Assembly (NCBI GenBank): GCA_002869185.1
Contig: PKTN01000001.1
Span: 744,001-808,000 of the forward strand
Length of the DNA: 64,000 nt
Direction: 5' to 3'
Origin: Denitrovibrio sp.
GTDB taxonomy: Bacteria > Chrysiogenota > Deferribacteres > Deferribacterales > Geovibrionaceae
Shown in pieces: positions 36,578-46,445 of the stretch (the stretch's first letter is position 1; each line of letters begins with the position of its first letter). A model generated the notes under the pieces. That model was not told where the DNA came from. It did no database searches and worked only from the letters and a program-made list of their open reading frames with translations. The translations under genes and the position numbers were made by a program.

Positions 36578-38203
36578 ATGACTGATATTCACTCTCTTAA
36601 ATACTCTACAATAATTAAGAATTTTGATATTATTGTTTTTGCGAGAGACCTATCCAAGTCCTTTTTAATGCTGGATGGTGCTGTCGAAGAACTCTTAGGT
36701 GTAAAAGCAGAAAACATCATCTCTGGTGACGTTAAATGGCTTGACCTCGTTTATGAAGAGGATAAAAAACATTTCCTTCAAAATCTATTTACAGACTTAA
36801 AATCAAACAATGAAAATAGCCAAGTAGACTTCAGAATTCAAATGCCTGATGGGAGTTTGAGATGGAGAAGGCGTATTGGCACCGTAGAAAATGAAGATGG
36901 AAGTTGGGTTATGCGTGGCATAATTATCGACATACACGATAAAAAGGTGAGTGAAGAGACTTCCAGTGACCTTTTAACAAAATTCTCACTTTTGTCCCAC
37001 CATGTTGAACATGGGTTAATTGTTCTAGGTCAAGACCTTAGCATTACATACGTAAATAATTTTACAAAATCTATCTTAAGCGATGCAGGTCTCTTATGGG
37101 AGGATTGCATTATTGACGAGCTAATATCACTCTCAAATGAAAACTCTATTATAAATGTAATAAATGAAAGTGTACTGACTGGATTTATTATAAAATATAG
37201 CATGCTTACTGATGTAACAGCTTACCTAAATCTGGGCAAAAAAAGATTACCAATAGACCTAAAAATTACAAAAAGTCATGACAATACGATTTATTTTTTC
37301 TTTAGTGATATCTCTGAACTCATCGCTTATCAAAATACTATTCTTAAAAAGACAAAAGAGCTTCAGGAGCTTAACGAAAACCTAAACCTAAGAGTTGAGG
37401 CTGAAACAGCAAAAAATATCAAACATGAAAAAATGATTGCTACGCAGAAAAAAATAGGAGAGATGGGGAGACTCGTTTCATCTATTGCACATAGATGGAG
37501 ACAGCCGATAAATAGCCTTGGGCTTAATATTCAATATATTAAAGAGCTATCTGATTGTGGTGAACTAACTAAAGACGAATTGAATACTGTGCATGATTTT
37601 TGTATGGTTTTGATCAATGAAATGTCAGTTACTATTGATGGATTTGCTGATTTATTTAAAGTGGAAGGAGTAAAGAAAAAGATCAACATACTAAACAAAA
37701 TATGGGAAGTATTTGATCTATACAAACCAACCTTAGAAATTAATCATATCTTTCATAAAGTCAGTGTTGAAGTTGATGGACAAGAAGTTAGTGACCATAA
37801 AATAGTCCTACAAGATACTGGTACACTTTCAAGATTTGATATATTTTCATTTGAAAATGAGACTTTTCAGATCATCCTCAATCTGCTGGTTAATTCTGTA
37901 GATGCTATCATTGAGAGAAGAAGTGCCTTTTCTAATCATAATGGACTTATAAGTGTTGTTTTATCTGTTGATTCTGAATGTATCAGATTAAAATTTTCTG
38001 ATAACGGCACAGGTATCCGAGAAGATATATTAGAAAACATCTTTGAGCCTTATTTCACTACTAAAGATGAGGGCAAAGGGATAGGTATGGGGCTCTACCT
38101 TACAAAAGTCTATGTGGAAAAAAATCTTAATGGAAAAATTGTTTGCGAAAATATACCTAATGGATGTCGTTGCACGATTAGTATTCCTATAAGTTCCGAT
38201 TGA
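36578..38203 (+). CDS. PAS-containing sensor histidine kinase (HRWRQP type)
   Basis: A 541-residue soluble kinase. PAS domain 1 (about 20-125) includes FDIIVFARDLSKSFLML and DGSLRWRRRIGTV; a second PAS-like region follows (about 135-260). A coiled coil leads to His305 in SSIAHRWRQPINSLGLN. The HATPase ends with DNGTGIREDILENIFEPYFTTKDEGKGIGMGL. No membrane segment is seen, so it senses an intracellular signal. The kinases at 56496 and 58804 share this phosphoacceptor motif. The start ATG directly follows the receiver gene stop. Confidence 0.88.
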   Translation: MTDIHSLKYSTIIKNFDIIVFARDLSKSFLMLDGAVEELLGVKAENIISGDVKWLDLVYEEDKKHFLQNLFTDLKSNNENSQVDFRIQMPDGSLRWRRRIGTVENEDGSWVMRGIIIDIHDKKVSEETSSDLLTKFSLLSHHVEHGLIVLGQDLSITYVNNFTKSILSDAGLLWEDCIIDELISLSNENSIINVINESVLTGFIIKYSMLTDVTAYLNLGKKRLPIDLKITKSHDNTIYFFFSDISELIAYQNTILKKTKELQELNENLNLRVEAETAKNIKHEKMIATQKKIGEMGRLVSSIAHRWRQPINSLGLNIQYIKELSDCGELTKDELNTVHDFCMVLINEMSVTIDGFADLFKVEGVKKKINILNKIWEVFDLYKPTLEINHIFHKVSVEVDGQEVSDHKIVLQDTGTLSRFDIFSFENETFQIILNLLVNSVDAIIERRSAFSNHNGLISVVLSVDSECIRLKFSDNGTGIREDILENIFEPYFTTKDEGKGIGMGLYLTKVYVEKNLNGKIVCENIPNGCRCTISIPISSD

Positions 38204-38265
38204 CTGGATAATAATAGTTCAAGCTAGTATAATAAATTAAGACACAAGGCACATGAGGGGTTGCT

Positions 38266-40698
38266 ATGCTGGATTATAAAATACTTCTCGTTGAAGATGA
38301 TTACACTGCTGCATTCATAATAACTAAAAATCTAAAATTGAAAGGTTATGATAAAGTTTATCATGCCGGCGAATCTAATGAAGCTATAAAATTATTCAAT
38401 GAGCATGAAATAGAGATCGTCCTTATGGATATACAACTTCCTGGTGAAATAAATGGTATAGAACTCGCCAGCAAGCTGAAAGAGATAAAAGAAGTTCCTA
38501 TAATATACGTTACAGCTAATACTATCACTTCAGAATATGAACACCTACTGAAAAGTAATCCTTACGGGTTCTTATCCAAGCCTATCAAAATAAATGATCT
38601 TGTTGTTGCTATGGATATTAGTATTGAAAGGCACAGGCTTTATAAAAGTATCCAGCAGAGTGAAGTTAGACTAAAGCTTGCCACACAAGTTCTAGAACTC
38701 CTAAACCAAGCCGAAGAGGCTGATGATGTTATTTCTGATATTTTATTCATAATAAAAGAGTGCATGTCTTTCCGTACAGTAGGGATCAGCCTAGCATCAG
38801 AAGATAGCTTACAGTATATTATTGACGAAAGCATAAATGAAGAGAATTTTAATAATATATACGAAGTTTTGGCTCTTATTTCCAAAAATGAAGAGATAGA
38901 GTGCCATAAAACTAAAGGGGGAAGCTCACACATCAGCAACCTTCCAAATGGTATTATTCTAAAGGATAGCGTAGAATATGTTGAAAATTTAAACATGCTT
39001 TTTGTCCCTCTTAGTGCATACAAAAAAGATGTTGGAGTACTTTTCATAGCTTCTAATAATGCTGATGTATTCGATGAAAAAACTATTCAGTTTGTTGAGC
39101 GTATTAGTAACAGTATAGGTTTAACGATTACTCGAAAGCAGAGTGCGAAGAAGAATAAGAATGATCTTGAAAGGATCAAGGAACTAGAAGACATTATAAA
39201 CAAAAGCCCTATTGTAGCATTCGAGTTAGATCTCTCAAATAATAACAAGATAGTAAGTGTCTCTGACAGTATAAGAAATTTCAACCTGGAACCTAGTCAG
39301 ATACTGAATAAAAATATCAACACCCTTCTCACTCCTGAAAAACTCAATGAATTTAATCAAACTGTTGCGAAGATGCAAACTCCAGGTGAGATAAAGTCGA
39401 TGACATTTCAGGTGTTCGCTGAAAATAAGACCTATTGGGCTGACAGTTTTTTTTGGATAGACGAACATAAAGAGCACACAATCAAAGGTGTTTTCCATGA
39501 TGTCTCGAAAAGATATAGTGCTGAAAAGAGCCTTAAAGATAGTCAAGATTTCCTTAATCAGATTCTCACACACTTACAAGCGTCAATATTTGTTATAGAT
39601 CATAAAAAAGAAGCTATTATAGAAGCTAACGATCATGCCGCAGATCTCATGGAGATGAGCATAGAAGAGATTTTAAATTCTAAATGTTGCGATTTGATTT
39701 GCTTAAGCAAAACACATGACGATTCTATTTGCTCTTCTATGAGCAATATCTTTAATGTTGAAAGCGAAATTTATACTGGTTCTGGCACTAAGAAGATAGT
39801 TAGAAAGTCAGTGATTGAAATATTATATAATGGAAAGCCTCATCACGTCATTGTCATGTTCGATATAACATCAGAGAAAAAAGAAGCTATGAGCTTAGCC
39901 AATACCAGGAGACTAGAGGCGATAGGACAGCTTGCGGCCGGTGTCGCACATGAAATTAACACTCCTACTCAATATATCGGAGATAACATCACATTTTTGT
40001 CTGAGTCGATGGGGGGGCTTGTGAAATTTTTTAACGACGTCAATCTCAACTGCCCTCAGACTTGTGGAAGTGCACAAAAGATCAAAGATCTATATCAAGA
40101 GGGAGATTTAGAGTATCTACTTAGAGAAATACCAATCGCTCTAGAGCAATCTAATGAAGGAATTGCTAGAGTTAGCGAGATTATTCTTGCTATGAAAAAG
40201 TTTTCTCACCCTGGCTCATCAGAGAAAACACTCACTAACATTAATGAGATGATAGATAACACCCTAGTGGTAACTAGAAATCAGTGGAAATATTTTGCTG
40301 AGGTTGAAAAATTATATGATAATGATCTTCCTATGGTTCCTTGTTTTCCTGCCGATCTAAACCAAGCTTTCCTGAATATTATTGTTAATGCAGCACAAGC
40401 TATAGAGCCTCTTAAAGATCAAGAAGGTTTTAAAGGTGTCATAACGATCAAAACATACCAAGAAGATAATAATGCTGTGATAGAGATACAAGACAATGGC
40501 ACTGGAATAAAGAAAGAGGATAGACCAAAGATATTTGAACCATTTTTTACTACAAAAGATATAGGTAAAGGTACCGGACAAGGCTTATCCATTGTCTATT
40601 CGATATTGAATGATAAACACAAAGGCTCCCTCGACTTCATTAGTGCTACAGGGAAAGGTACAATATTTACAATCAAACTACCCATGGATTTATCATGA
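38266..40698 (+). CDS. Hybrid sensor kinase: receiver, GAF-like, PAS, PAS, histidine kinase
   Basis: An 810-residue cytoplasmic protein. Receiver 1-120 with Asp55 (IVLMDIQLPGEING). A GAF-like region (about 130-285) is followed by two PAS regions (about 300-425 and 430-545, the second with clustered cysteines KCCDLICLS and ICSSMSN). His562 sits in LAAGVAHEINTPTQYIGD, and the HATPase carries DNGTGIKKEDRPKIFEPFFTTKDIGKGTGQG. With its N-terminal receiver it may take part in a relay. Its stop overlaps the next gene (ATGA, 40695-40698). Confidence 0.88.
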   Translation: MLDYKILLVEDDYTAAFIITKNLKLKGYDKVYHAGESNEAIKLFNEHEIEIVLMDIQLPGEINGIELASKLKEIKEVPIIYVTANTITSEYEHLLKSNPYGFLSKPIKINDLVVAMDISIERHRLYKSIQQSEVRLKLATQVLELLNQAEEADDVISDILFIIKECMSFRTVGISLASEDSLQYIIDESINEENFNNIYEVLALISKNEEIECHKTKGGSSHISNLPNGIILKDSVEYVENLNMLFVPLSAYKKDVGVLFIASNNADVFDEKTIQFVERISNSIGLTITRKQSAKKNKNDLERIKELEDIINKSPIVAFELDLSNNNKIVSVSDSIRNFNLEPSQILNKNINTLLTPEKLNEFNQTVAKMQTPGEIKSMTFQVFAENKTYWADSFFWIDEHKEHTIKGVFHDVSKRYSAEKSLKDSQDFLNQILTHLQASIFVIDHKKEAIIEANDHAADLMEMSIEEILNSKCCDLICLSKTHDDSICSSMSNIFNVESEIYTGSGTKKIVRKSVIEILYNGKPHHVIVMFDITSEKKEAMSLANTRRLEAIGQLAAGVAHEINTPTQYIGDNITFLSESMGGLVKFFNDVNLNCPQTCGSAQKIKDLYQEGDLEYLLREIPIALEQSNEGIARVSEIILAMKKFSHPGSSEKTLTNINEMIDNTLVVTRNQWKYFAEVEKLYDNDLPMVPCFPADLNQAFLNIIVNAAQAIEPLKDQEGFKGVITIKTYQEDNNAVIEIQDNGTGIKKEDRPKIFEPFFTTKDIGKGTGQGLSIVYSILNDKHKGSLDFISATGKGTIFTIKLPMDLS

Positions 40699-41894
40699 AA
40701 AATCTTTTATTTGTTGATGACGAAAAGAATATTTTGCAAAGCCTAAAAAGATCTTTTTACAAAAAAAGAGATCAATGGAATATGACATTTGTAAGCTCAG
40801 GAAAAGAGGCTTTATTATTTTTGGCTGATAATGATGTCGATATTGTTGTAACTGATATGAAAATGCCAGAGATGACAGGAGTCGAACTCCTTGAAATTAT
40901 ACAAAAAAAATATTCAGGGGTGATAAGAATTGCTCTATCTGGGCATGCAGATCAAGACCTTTTAATAGAGTCTATAGGTCTGTACCATCAATACTATACT
41001 AAACCTTGTGACCTACAAACACTAGAAGAAGGTATAACAGAAGCCTTCGATTTATATAACATCCTTAGAGATAAGACAGCGCGCGATCTTATAAATGGTT
41101 CCAAAAATCTCCCAATACTCCCTGCGGTATACAACGATCTTAGGAAAGCATTGATAGACCCAGAGTGTTCTATCTCTGACTTAAGTTTAATAATCGAACG
41201 AGATATCTCTCTTACAGCAAACTTACTTAATTTCATCAATACCCCTTTCTTTGGTCTCAGATCAAATATTACAAATATTAAACAGGCAGTTACTCTGCTT
41301 GGGATCGATATAATTAAAAGTATGGTTTTAACCATAGATGTATTCCGAAGATCACACGTTATAATTGATAAATTTGATCTTAACAGACTCATGGATCACT
41401 CGGTAAGAGTTGCTAATTATGCTAGGATAATTGCACACCATGAAGGGGTAAAACAGAGTGACCTTGACATGTTCTTTGTTACTGGGATATTGCATGACAT
41501 AGGCAAAGTGGTATTATATAATAACTATGAAGTCGAATACGGAAACGTTATTAACAAAATAGATAAGAGTTTAACTACAATACAGCAGGCAGAAAACTCT
41601 TTAATGGGAGTTAACCATTCGCATATAGGGGCTTATCTTTTAGGACTCTGGGGCTTCGATAAAGAGATAGTTTATGCTGTTGCAAACCATCACGGGCACA
41701 CTACAGACATAAAGAGAGATAGCCTTCTCTTGCAGATACTTCATAGTGTAAATTTAATTGACCACCAGCTTGTAATTATTAATGATAATTTTGTCCCAAG
41801 GGAAATAGATGAGACAATTCTTAATGACCTATCAATTATAGATAAGTATAATGAATGGTCGGACGTTATTAGAAAATTTATAGAGAGTCAATAA
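40695..41894 (+). CDS. Response regulator with HDOD output domain
   Basis: A 399-residue protein: receiver (1-120) with Asp54 (VVTDMKMPEMTG), then an HDOD domain (about 135-340) with NLPILPAVYNDLRKAL, LNFINTPFFGLRSNI, AVTLLGIDII and GILHDIGKVVLYNN. HDOD proteins act in signal-controlled regulation in many bacteria, but their biochemical role is not clear. It overlaps the hybrid kinase gene by four bases, and the next gene starts right after its stop. It is probably an output of the same cluster. Confidence 0.9.
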   Translation: MKNLLFVDDEKNILQSLKRSFYKKRDQWNMTFVSSGKEALLFLADNDVDIVVTDMKMPEMTGVELLEIIQKKYSGVIRIALSGHADQDLLIESIGLYHQYYTKPCDLQTLEEGITEAFDLYNILRDKTARDLINGSKNLPILPAVYNDLRKALIDPECSISDLSLIIERDISLTANLLNFINTPFFGLRSNITNIKQAVTLLGIDIIKSMVLTIDVFRRSHVIIDKFDLNRLMDHSVRVANYARIIAHHEGVKQSDLDMFFVTGILHDIGKVVLYNNYEVEYGNVINKIDKSLTTIQQAENSLMGVNHSHIGAYLLGLWGFDKEIVYAVANHHGHTTDIKRDSLLLQILHSVNLIDHQLVIINDNFVPREIDETILNDLSIIDKYNEWSDVIRKFIESQ

Positions 41895-42929
41895 GTGCTA
41901 AATAAAAAAGTATTACTGGTAGATGATGAAGAGAAACTATTGTCATCTATAAAAAGAAATTTACGAAATTATGTTGATCTACATACTATAAACGAGCCAG
42001 GAAAAGTGCTTGAATACATGAAGAAGCATGGTCCTTTTGCAGTTATCATATCTGATTATCAGATGCCAAAAATAAATGGTATTACACTACTACAAATGGT
42101 TCAGAAATCCTATCCCGACACTGTCAGACTTATGCTCACTGGTCAGGCAGATTTGACAGTATCTATCGAGTCTATAAATCGTGGTAAGATATTTCGATTC
42201 CTTACTAAACCTTGTGGCGTTGATGACTTAAAAATCCAAATAAAAGATGCAGTAAGGCAACATGAACTTATCGTTGCTGAGAAAGAACTACTTCGCGACA
42301 CACTCAGAGGCTCTATCAACGTTATTACAGACATACTTACAATGGTCGCACCTGATGTCTTTGGAAAGAGTAATCAAGCTAGAGAGTACATTAAAGACCT
42401 ACACGACGAAATGGCGTTTGAGGCTTATTGGCAGGTTGATTTAGCAGTAACTTTATATCTCATAGGTTTCATTCTTATTCCTGACTCTATAATTACAAAG
42501 GTCACTAGCGCGGAAATGCTTAGCCCTGACGAAGTGGAAATGTATAATAACTTTCCAGAAATCTCTGCCAAAATCATCAATAACATCCCTCGCCTTGGTA
42601 AAGTAGCCGAAATTATCGAAAATATTACTTACGAAAATATCACACCAGAGACACCGCTCCCTTCAAAAGCGATAAGAGCTGTAAATGATTTTCTTGATAT
42701 ATCAAAAAGAACTAGCAAGCTTGACGCGATACACTATATGGCTCGTATGGCAAACATATATGACCCAGAAATTGTAAGCCACCTTGAAAATATAATCAAA
42801 AATAAAGGCGAATTTAAACTTCGTGAGTTATATGTTAAAGATCTCAAAGAGGGGATGATTCTTGATGAGGACATTACAACTATTGATGGTTTACTACTTA
42901 TAAAGAAGGATCATACATTAAACGATTAG
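41895..42929 (+). CDS. Response regulator with a degenerate HD-GYP-like output domain
   Basis: A 344-residue protein starting at GTG 41895, right after the HDOD gene stop. The receiver (1-120) is intact, with Asp54 (IISDYQMPKING). The output part (about 165-305) aligns with HD-GYP in layout (LYLIGFILIPDSII versus VHDIGKIYVPAEFL of the 32205 protein), but His-Asp is replaced by Tyr188-Leu189, Lys by Phe192, and the HHE-x-x-DGSGYP segment by ENITYENITPETPLP. So all metal ligands are gone. It may bind without catalysis. A short beta-like tail (about 310-344) ends it. Confidence 0.85.
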   Translation: MLNKKVLLVDDEEKLLSSIKRNLRNYVDLHTINEPGKVLEYMKKHGPFAVIISDYQMPKINGITLLQMVQKSYPDTVRLMLTGQADLTVSIESINRGKIFRFLTKPCGVDDLKIQIKDAVRQHELIVAEKELLRDTLRGSINVITDILTMVAPDVFGKSNQAREYIKDLHDEMAFEAYWQVDLAVTLYLIGFILIPDSIITKVTSAEMLSPDEVEMYNNFPEISAKIINNIPRLGKVAEIIENITYENITPETPLPSKAIRAVNDFLDISKRTSKLDAIHYMARMANIYDPEIVSHLENIIKNKGEFKLRELYVKDLKEGMILDEDITTIDGLLLIKKDHTLND

Positions 42930-43507
42930 AGTATCCAAAGACTTAACAATTATGGTAAAGCTTGCGGTATTAAAGAACCAATAAAGATTCTCTTAAGAGT
43001 AAAAAAACAAAGCTAATTAAAATGATATAATTACTAGTTAATTCTTCTGTTTATAGTCCACCTGAATGAATAAATGCTCCATATCAAGCACTATGCTTTC
43101 TTTAATGATGCAAGTGTTGCTACACCACCTTTATAACCGCAAGAGCTGCTGCCATAGCCTACAGGTATAATTTCGCCAGTATATAAATGTAAGTAGACAC
43201 TTCTATAAAAGCAAAAAGGCACATCATCTTAAGATGCACCTTATTATAAAAACCTACTTTGCTGAGTCCTTACATAGCCTGTATGTTACGACCCAGAATT
43301 ATCAAAAATAAAACCAGACCAACTAGTTGATAACACACAGTTCCCTAGAAAGGAAAGCCGGCGTCCTGCCGTTAAGATATCAGTATGAATAGTGCATTGA
43401 ATCGCTATTCAGTGACGTTTTACGCTTCGCTATCTTCACTCATAATCACTCTTTTTCACTCAAATATGGCACGATTTTGGCACGATTTTTCAGCTCTAAT
43501 TTACAGA
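42930..43507. other. Intergenic stretch at the possible island boundary
   Basis: 578 bp with no intact gene. It holds a minus-strand open frame of about 45 codons (43091-43228, containing YLHLYTGEIIPVGYG) without a convincing start, possibly a gene remnant. Near 43213-43239 there is an imperfect hairpin with T-rich minus-strand 3' side that could terminate the Fic gene. A 23-bp repeat core lies at 43349-43371, and an 11-bp tandem repeat GGCACGATTTT lies at 43468-43489. Fic decay on one side and the repeat suggest past recombination. Confidence 0.5.
43349..43371. repeat. 23-bp direct repeat, copy 1 (second copy at 62961)
   Basis: It begins AAAGGAAAGCCGGCGTCCTG and is identical over 23 bp to 62961-62983. 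This copy lacks the full GCCGGC downstream arm, so its hairpin is weaker than in copy 2. The GC-rich core stands out from the AT-rich surroundings. It may be an attachment-site remnant or a duplicated terminator. Confidence 0.6.
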
Positions 43508-44539
43508 CTACCTCAATAGGTCTTCTATTCTCGTCTTGCCATTCTTTATTAATAGCTTTTCGTGGGAGCACCATGACTTGCCAGCTTTTTTTGCGATGAG
43601 CTGACCACGATTTACCATGACACGTAATGAATCAGCTGTGTAGTTCATAGTCTTAGATAGCTCCTTAGTGGTAGCCATTTTATAGCCTTTGTTTTCAAGT
43701 GTATTGCAGAGATATGTATCTAAGCTATATCTAAGTGCATCGGAGATAAGAATAGTCATCTTTTCTGCTCCGCCACTCTCCGCTATTACACGATCTATCC
43801 TATAGAATGATTCTCTAAACAAAATTGTTTTATTTATTTTTGCGTCAAACTCATCGAGAGCAAAATAATACTTTTCTCTATCGTTATCAGCACCTTTAAT
43901 AATGACAGGAGGAAGCCCAGACGAGATAAGCATACAATTTAAAAATATACGTCCTGCTCTGCCGTTACCATCTGCAAATGGGTGGATCGCCTCAAAGAGG
44001 CAATGAAGTTTTGCAACCTGTTCTATATATGCAGAAATAGGTAACTCATTTTTTAAATATTTCTCTCTAGAGCTTCTCATATTCGGAAGTAGATGGTCAT
44101 TTATTAGATGCACTATGTCCACATAGTCAGGTGGAGTATGTTTAGAACCTGTAATAACTATCTGATCCCTACGAAAGCCAGAATCCCCTTCTCCCTGACG
44201 TAAAGTCGAGTTTATAGACTTGACTATAGCTGGCGACAAAAATGTATCAGAGCCGTCTATATGGTCATTATATGCAATATCATAGAACGTATTAGCAGCT
44301 TGATGATAATTGATAGCTTTCTCAACATCATCTTAGCTTTTTTGATATTTTTGGTTGTTGAAGACATTTTGAAGTGATTTTTTATTAACAAAGTAACCTT
44401 CTATAAGAATTGAGTTTCTCGTCTCTTCACTCAGAAGATATAACCATTCATTGTTTGTTACCACTGGAGAGGATATCCCTCCCAGTTTATGTAATAACGA
44501 AAGACGTGGCAACATCAACTCATCTAACTGTTCAATCAT
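43508..44539 (-). pseudogene. Fic-family protein split by an in-frame stop codon
   Basis: The 344-codon frame runs from ATG 44539 (GGAG ribosome binding site) to the stop at 43508-43510, interrupted by one TAA at 44333-44335 (codon 69). The reading frame continues unchanged as DDVEKAINYHQAANTFYD. The N-terminal part has SILIEG (43-48), matching the (S/T)xxxE(G/N) inhibitory motif of class II Fic proteins. The core has HPFADGNGRAGR from His186, an intact AMP-transfer motif. A C-terminal winged-helix-like part ends the protein. The stop separates the inhibitory helix from the enzyme. No ATG lies soon after it; a TTG at 44239 is the first possible restart. Decayed or recoded, it is not a normal gene. 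Confidence 0.8.
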
Positions 44540-44732
44540 TTGTTACGCTCCAAAACAGAACATTTAAGTTAACTAGTTAGAATATATCGCATTTTATCTT
44601 GTTACGCAAGAAACATACTTCCATAACGTAACAATGTAATTATTATGTAATGACATTAAATTCGCCTTTAATCACAGAGGTAGAGTGTTTTGATGTAATT
44701 TCGTATTCGAGACTGTAAATAAGATTGTGTAA

Positions 44733-44804
44733 GTGCAAATAATCCTTTAGAAAAAAGGAAGGAGACTTTGCACAATGGACAAAAAAGAGATTATTTGTTT
44801 TTAA
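44733..44804 (+). other. Structured leader with a 9-codon open frame
   Basis: GTGCAAA (44733-44739) pairs with TTTGCAC (44767-44773), and CCTTT with AAAGG inside (44744-44748 and 44754-44758). AGGAAGGAG lies in the loop region, just upstream of ATG 44775, which opens nine codons MDKKEIICF ending in TAA at 44802-44804. A ribosome binding site with a paired surround and a tiny frame could be a leader peptide or the remnant of a lost gene. It converges with cheD, so no gene follows on this strand. Confidence 0.3.
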
Positions 44805-44810
44805 GGAATA

Positions 44811-45407
44811 CTACCTATTCCACAAAACACTTTGGCGCTCATTTGTGCTTTCATACGCATCCACAGTCTTAACCCACCTATGTCTTTCATTTTGGAAGAT
44901 ATCTTTATGTTTAGTTTTATTAATTTTTCTTACATAAACAACAAAATCATCAGGAACAAAATATATTACTCGACCTAATTCACCGCCAACACACGAAGAA
45001 ACCAATGGAATAGATTCTGTTTTAAGAAAGTTTGAGATGAAGTTTATATTGCTGTTACCAATGAGAGGTTCACTCATTTTATCTAATGGTGCAGCACCTC
45101 CAAAAATTTTAGCTTTAAAATTAGATCTTGATGCACCCATGGATGCCATATTGTTTATCAGAAGCTCCATTGCATGCACACCATACTTAGCTGATTTTGA
45201 ATTAATATTGTCTGCTCCATGATTATCAGGCAGCATAAAATGATTCATACCAAATATATTATTTATGTCATCATAGATACAAGCGGCAACACACGATCCT
45301 AGTAGAGTGTGTATTGCAACATTACGCTCAACTTTAACTGCAAAAAACTCACCCGCGTAAATCGTTTTTATAACATCATAATTAGACATTAATTCTTTTT
45401 TAGTCAT
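44811..45407 (-). CDS. cheD: Chemoreceptor glutamine deamidase CheD (copy at the end of the operon)
   Basis: A 198-residue protein from ATG 45407. The catalytic residues of CheD are in place: Cys39 in TLLGSCVAACIYD and His56 in GMNHFMLP (17 apart), and KIFGGAAPL follows. CheD deamidates glutamines of chemoreceptors to create methylation sites and usually pairs with CheC. The C-terminal extension after YVRKIN is longer than usual. It lies about 100 bp from the GGDEF gene on the same strand and is the last gene of the chemotaxis group. Confidence 0.93.
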   Translation of the reverse strand: MTKKELMSNYDVIKTIYAGEFFAVKVERNVAIHTLLGSCVAACIYDDINNIFGMNHFMLPDNHGADNINSKSAKYGVHAMELLINNMASMGASRSNFKAKIFGGAAPLDKMSEPLIGNSNINFISNFLKTESIPLVSSCVGGELGRVIYFVPDDFVVYVRKINKTKHKDIFQNERHRWVKTVDAYESTNERQSVLWNR

Positions 45408-45510
45408 TATTCTCAACTTTAAACTATTGAATATACATTATATTTTATACTCAGAAAGTAAATAACAAAACACATAAAGCCCACATAGATTACATTAAAT
45501 GTAACCATTC

Positions 45511-46404
45511 CTAAAAAATGCTTACTCTATTTCTGCAATTTTGTTTCGAGTTGTACATTGCCTTATCAGATCTTTCTATAATACCTAGGATACTGTCATT
45601 TGCTTTAACCATTGAGCAACCTAGTGATGCAGTAACCTTAATCGTCTTTGCATTATGCTCAAACCAACTATTTTCAATTAATTTACGTATTCGTTCCCCA
45701 ACTGGTTTTACTGTTGATTTTTCAATATTTGGAACTATTACAATAAATTCCTCGCCACCCCATCTGCAAACAGTATCAAATGGTCTCATCGCAGTAAGAA
45801 TTGATTTGGCAACCATTTTTAATACTGAATCACCAATATTATGTCCATAAGTATCGTTAATCTTTTTGAAATGATCAATATCAATAAAGTAAATTGTAAA
45901 AGGAACGTTGAAGGTTTCCCAGTCATTTATTTTTTGTTCTAGTACATGTTCTGCATATTTTCTATTGCCCACTTGAGTTAACTGATCTGTAAATACCTCT
46001 TCCTTTAATTTCTCTAGCTCTTTTATAATGTCTAAGTTATTTGTAATATCAGTAAATATCTCGACAGCACCAACAATTTCTTTCTTTTCATTATATATAG
46101 CTGTGATACTTATTGTTACCGGAACTCTATGACCATCTTTATGATGTAGATAAACACGACCTTCTCTTTCTTTACCATCCTTTAAGGTCTCTCCAAGGGG
46201 GCATCCTTGAATACATAATTCAACACCTTTATCATCTATATGTCTAAGTATATTTTCTGCACAACATTTACAAATTACATCAACTGACTTGAAACCAGTA
46301 ATATTTTCAGCAGATTTATTCCAGAAAGTAATATCCTTATTGATATCAACGTAATAAATGCCAACATTAATAAAATCTAATATTCTTTTATACTCTTTTT
46401 CCAT
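45511..46404 (-). CDS. PAS-GGDEF diguanylate cyclase
   Basis: A 297-residue protein. The PAS domain (about 5-125) has a Cys-rich stretch (CKCCAENILRHIDD then LCIQGCPLGE). The GGDEF domain (about 135-297) has DQLTQVGNRKYAE, DHFKKINDTYGHNIGD and the active site RWGGEEFIVIVPN. An RxxD inhibitory site (RPFD) lies five residues before GGEEF. It should make cyclic-di-GMP. Found inside the chemotaxis group, it may link chemotactic signals to surface behaviour. Confidence 0.93.
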   Translation of the reverse strand: MEKEYKRILDFINVGIYYVDINKDITFWNKSAENITGFKSVDVICKCCAENILRHIDDKGVELCIQGCPLGETLKDGKEREGRVYLHHKDGHRVPVTISITAIYNEKKEIVGAVEIFTDITNNLDIIKELEKLKEEVFTDQLTQVGNRKYAEHVLEQKINDWETFNVPFTIYFIDIDHFKKINDTYGHNIGDSVLKMVAKSILTAMRPFDTVCRWGGEEFIVIVPNIEKSTVKPVGERIRKLIENSWFEHNAKTIKVTASLGCSMVKANDSILGIIERSDKAMYNSKQNCRNRVSIF

Positions 46405-46445
46405 AGTATCCTCATTATAGATGTATTATATATAATCGTTTTTCA

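Noticed and set aside
43467..43481. TGGCACG-like sigma-54 promoter match (GG-N10-GC)
   Set aside because: It is part of an 11-bp tandem repeat, and no plus-strand gene follows; the match is likely by chance.
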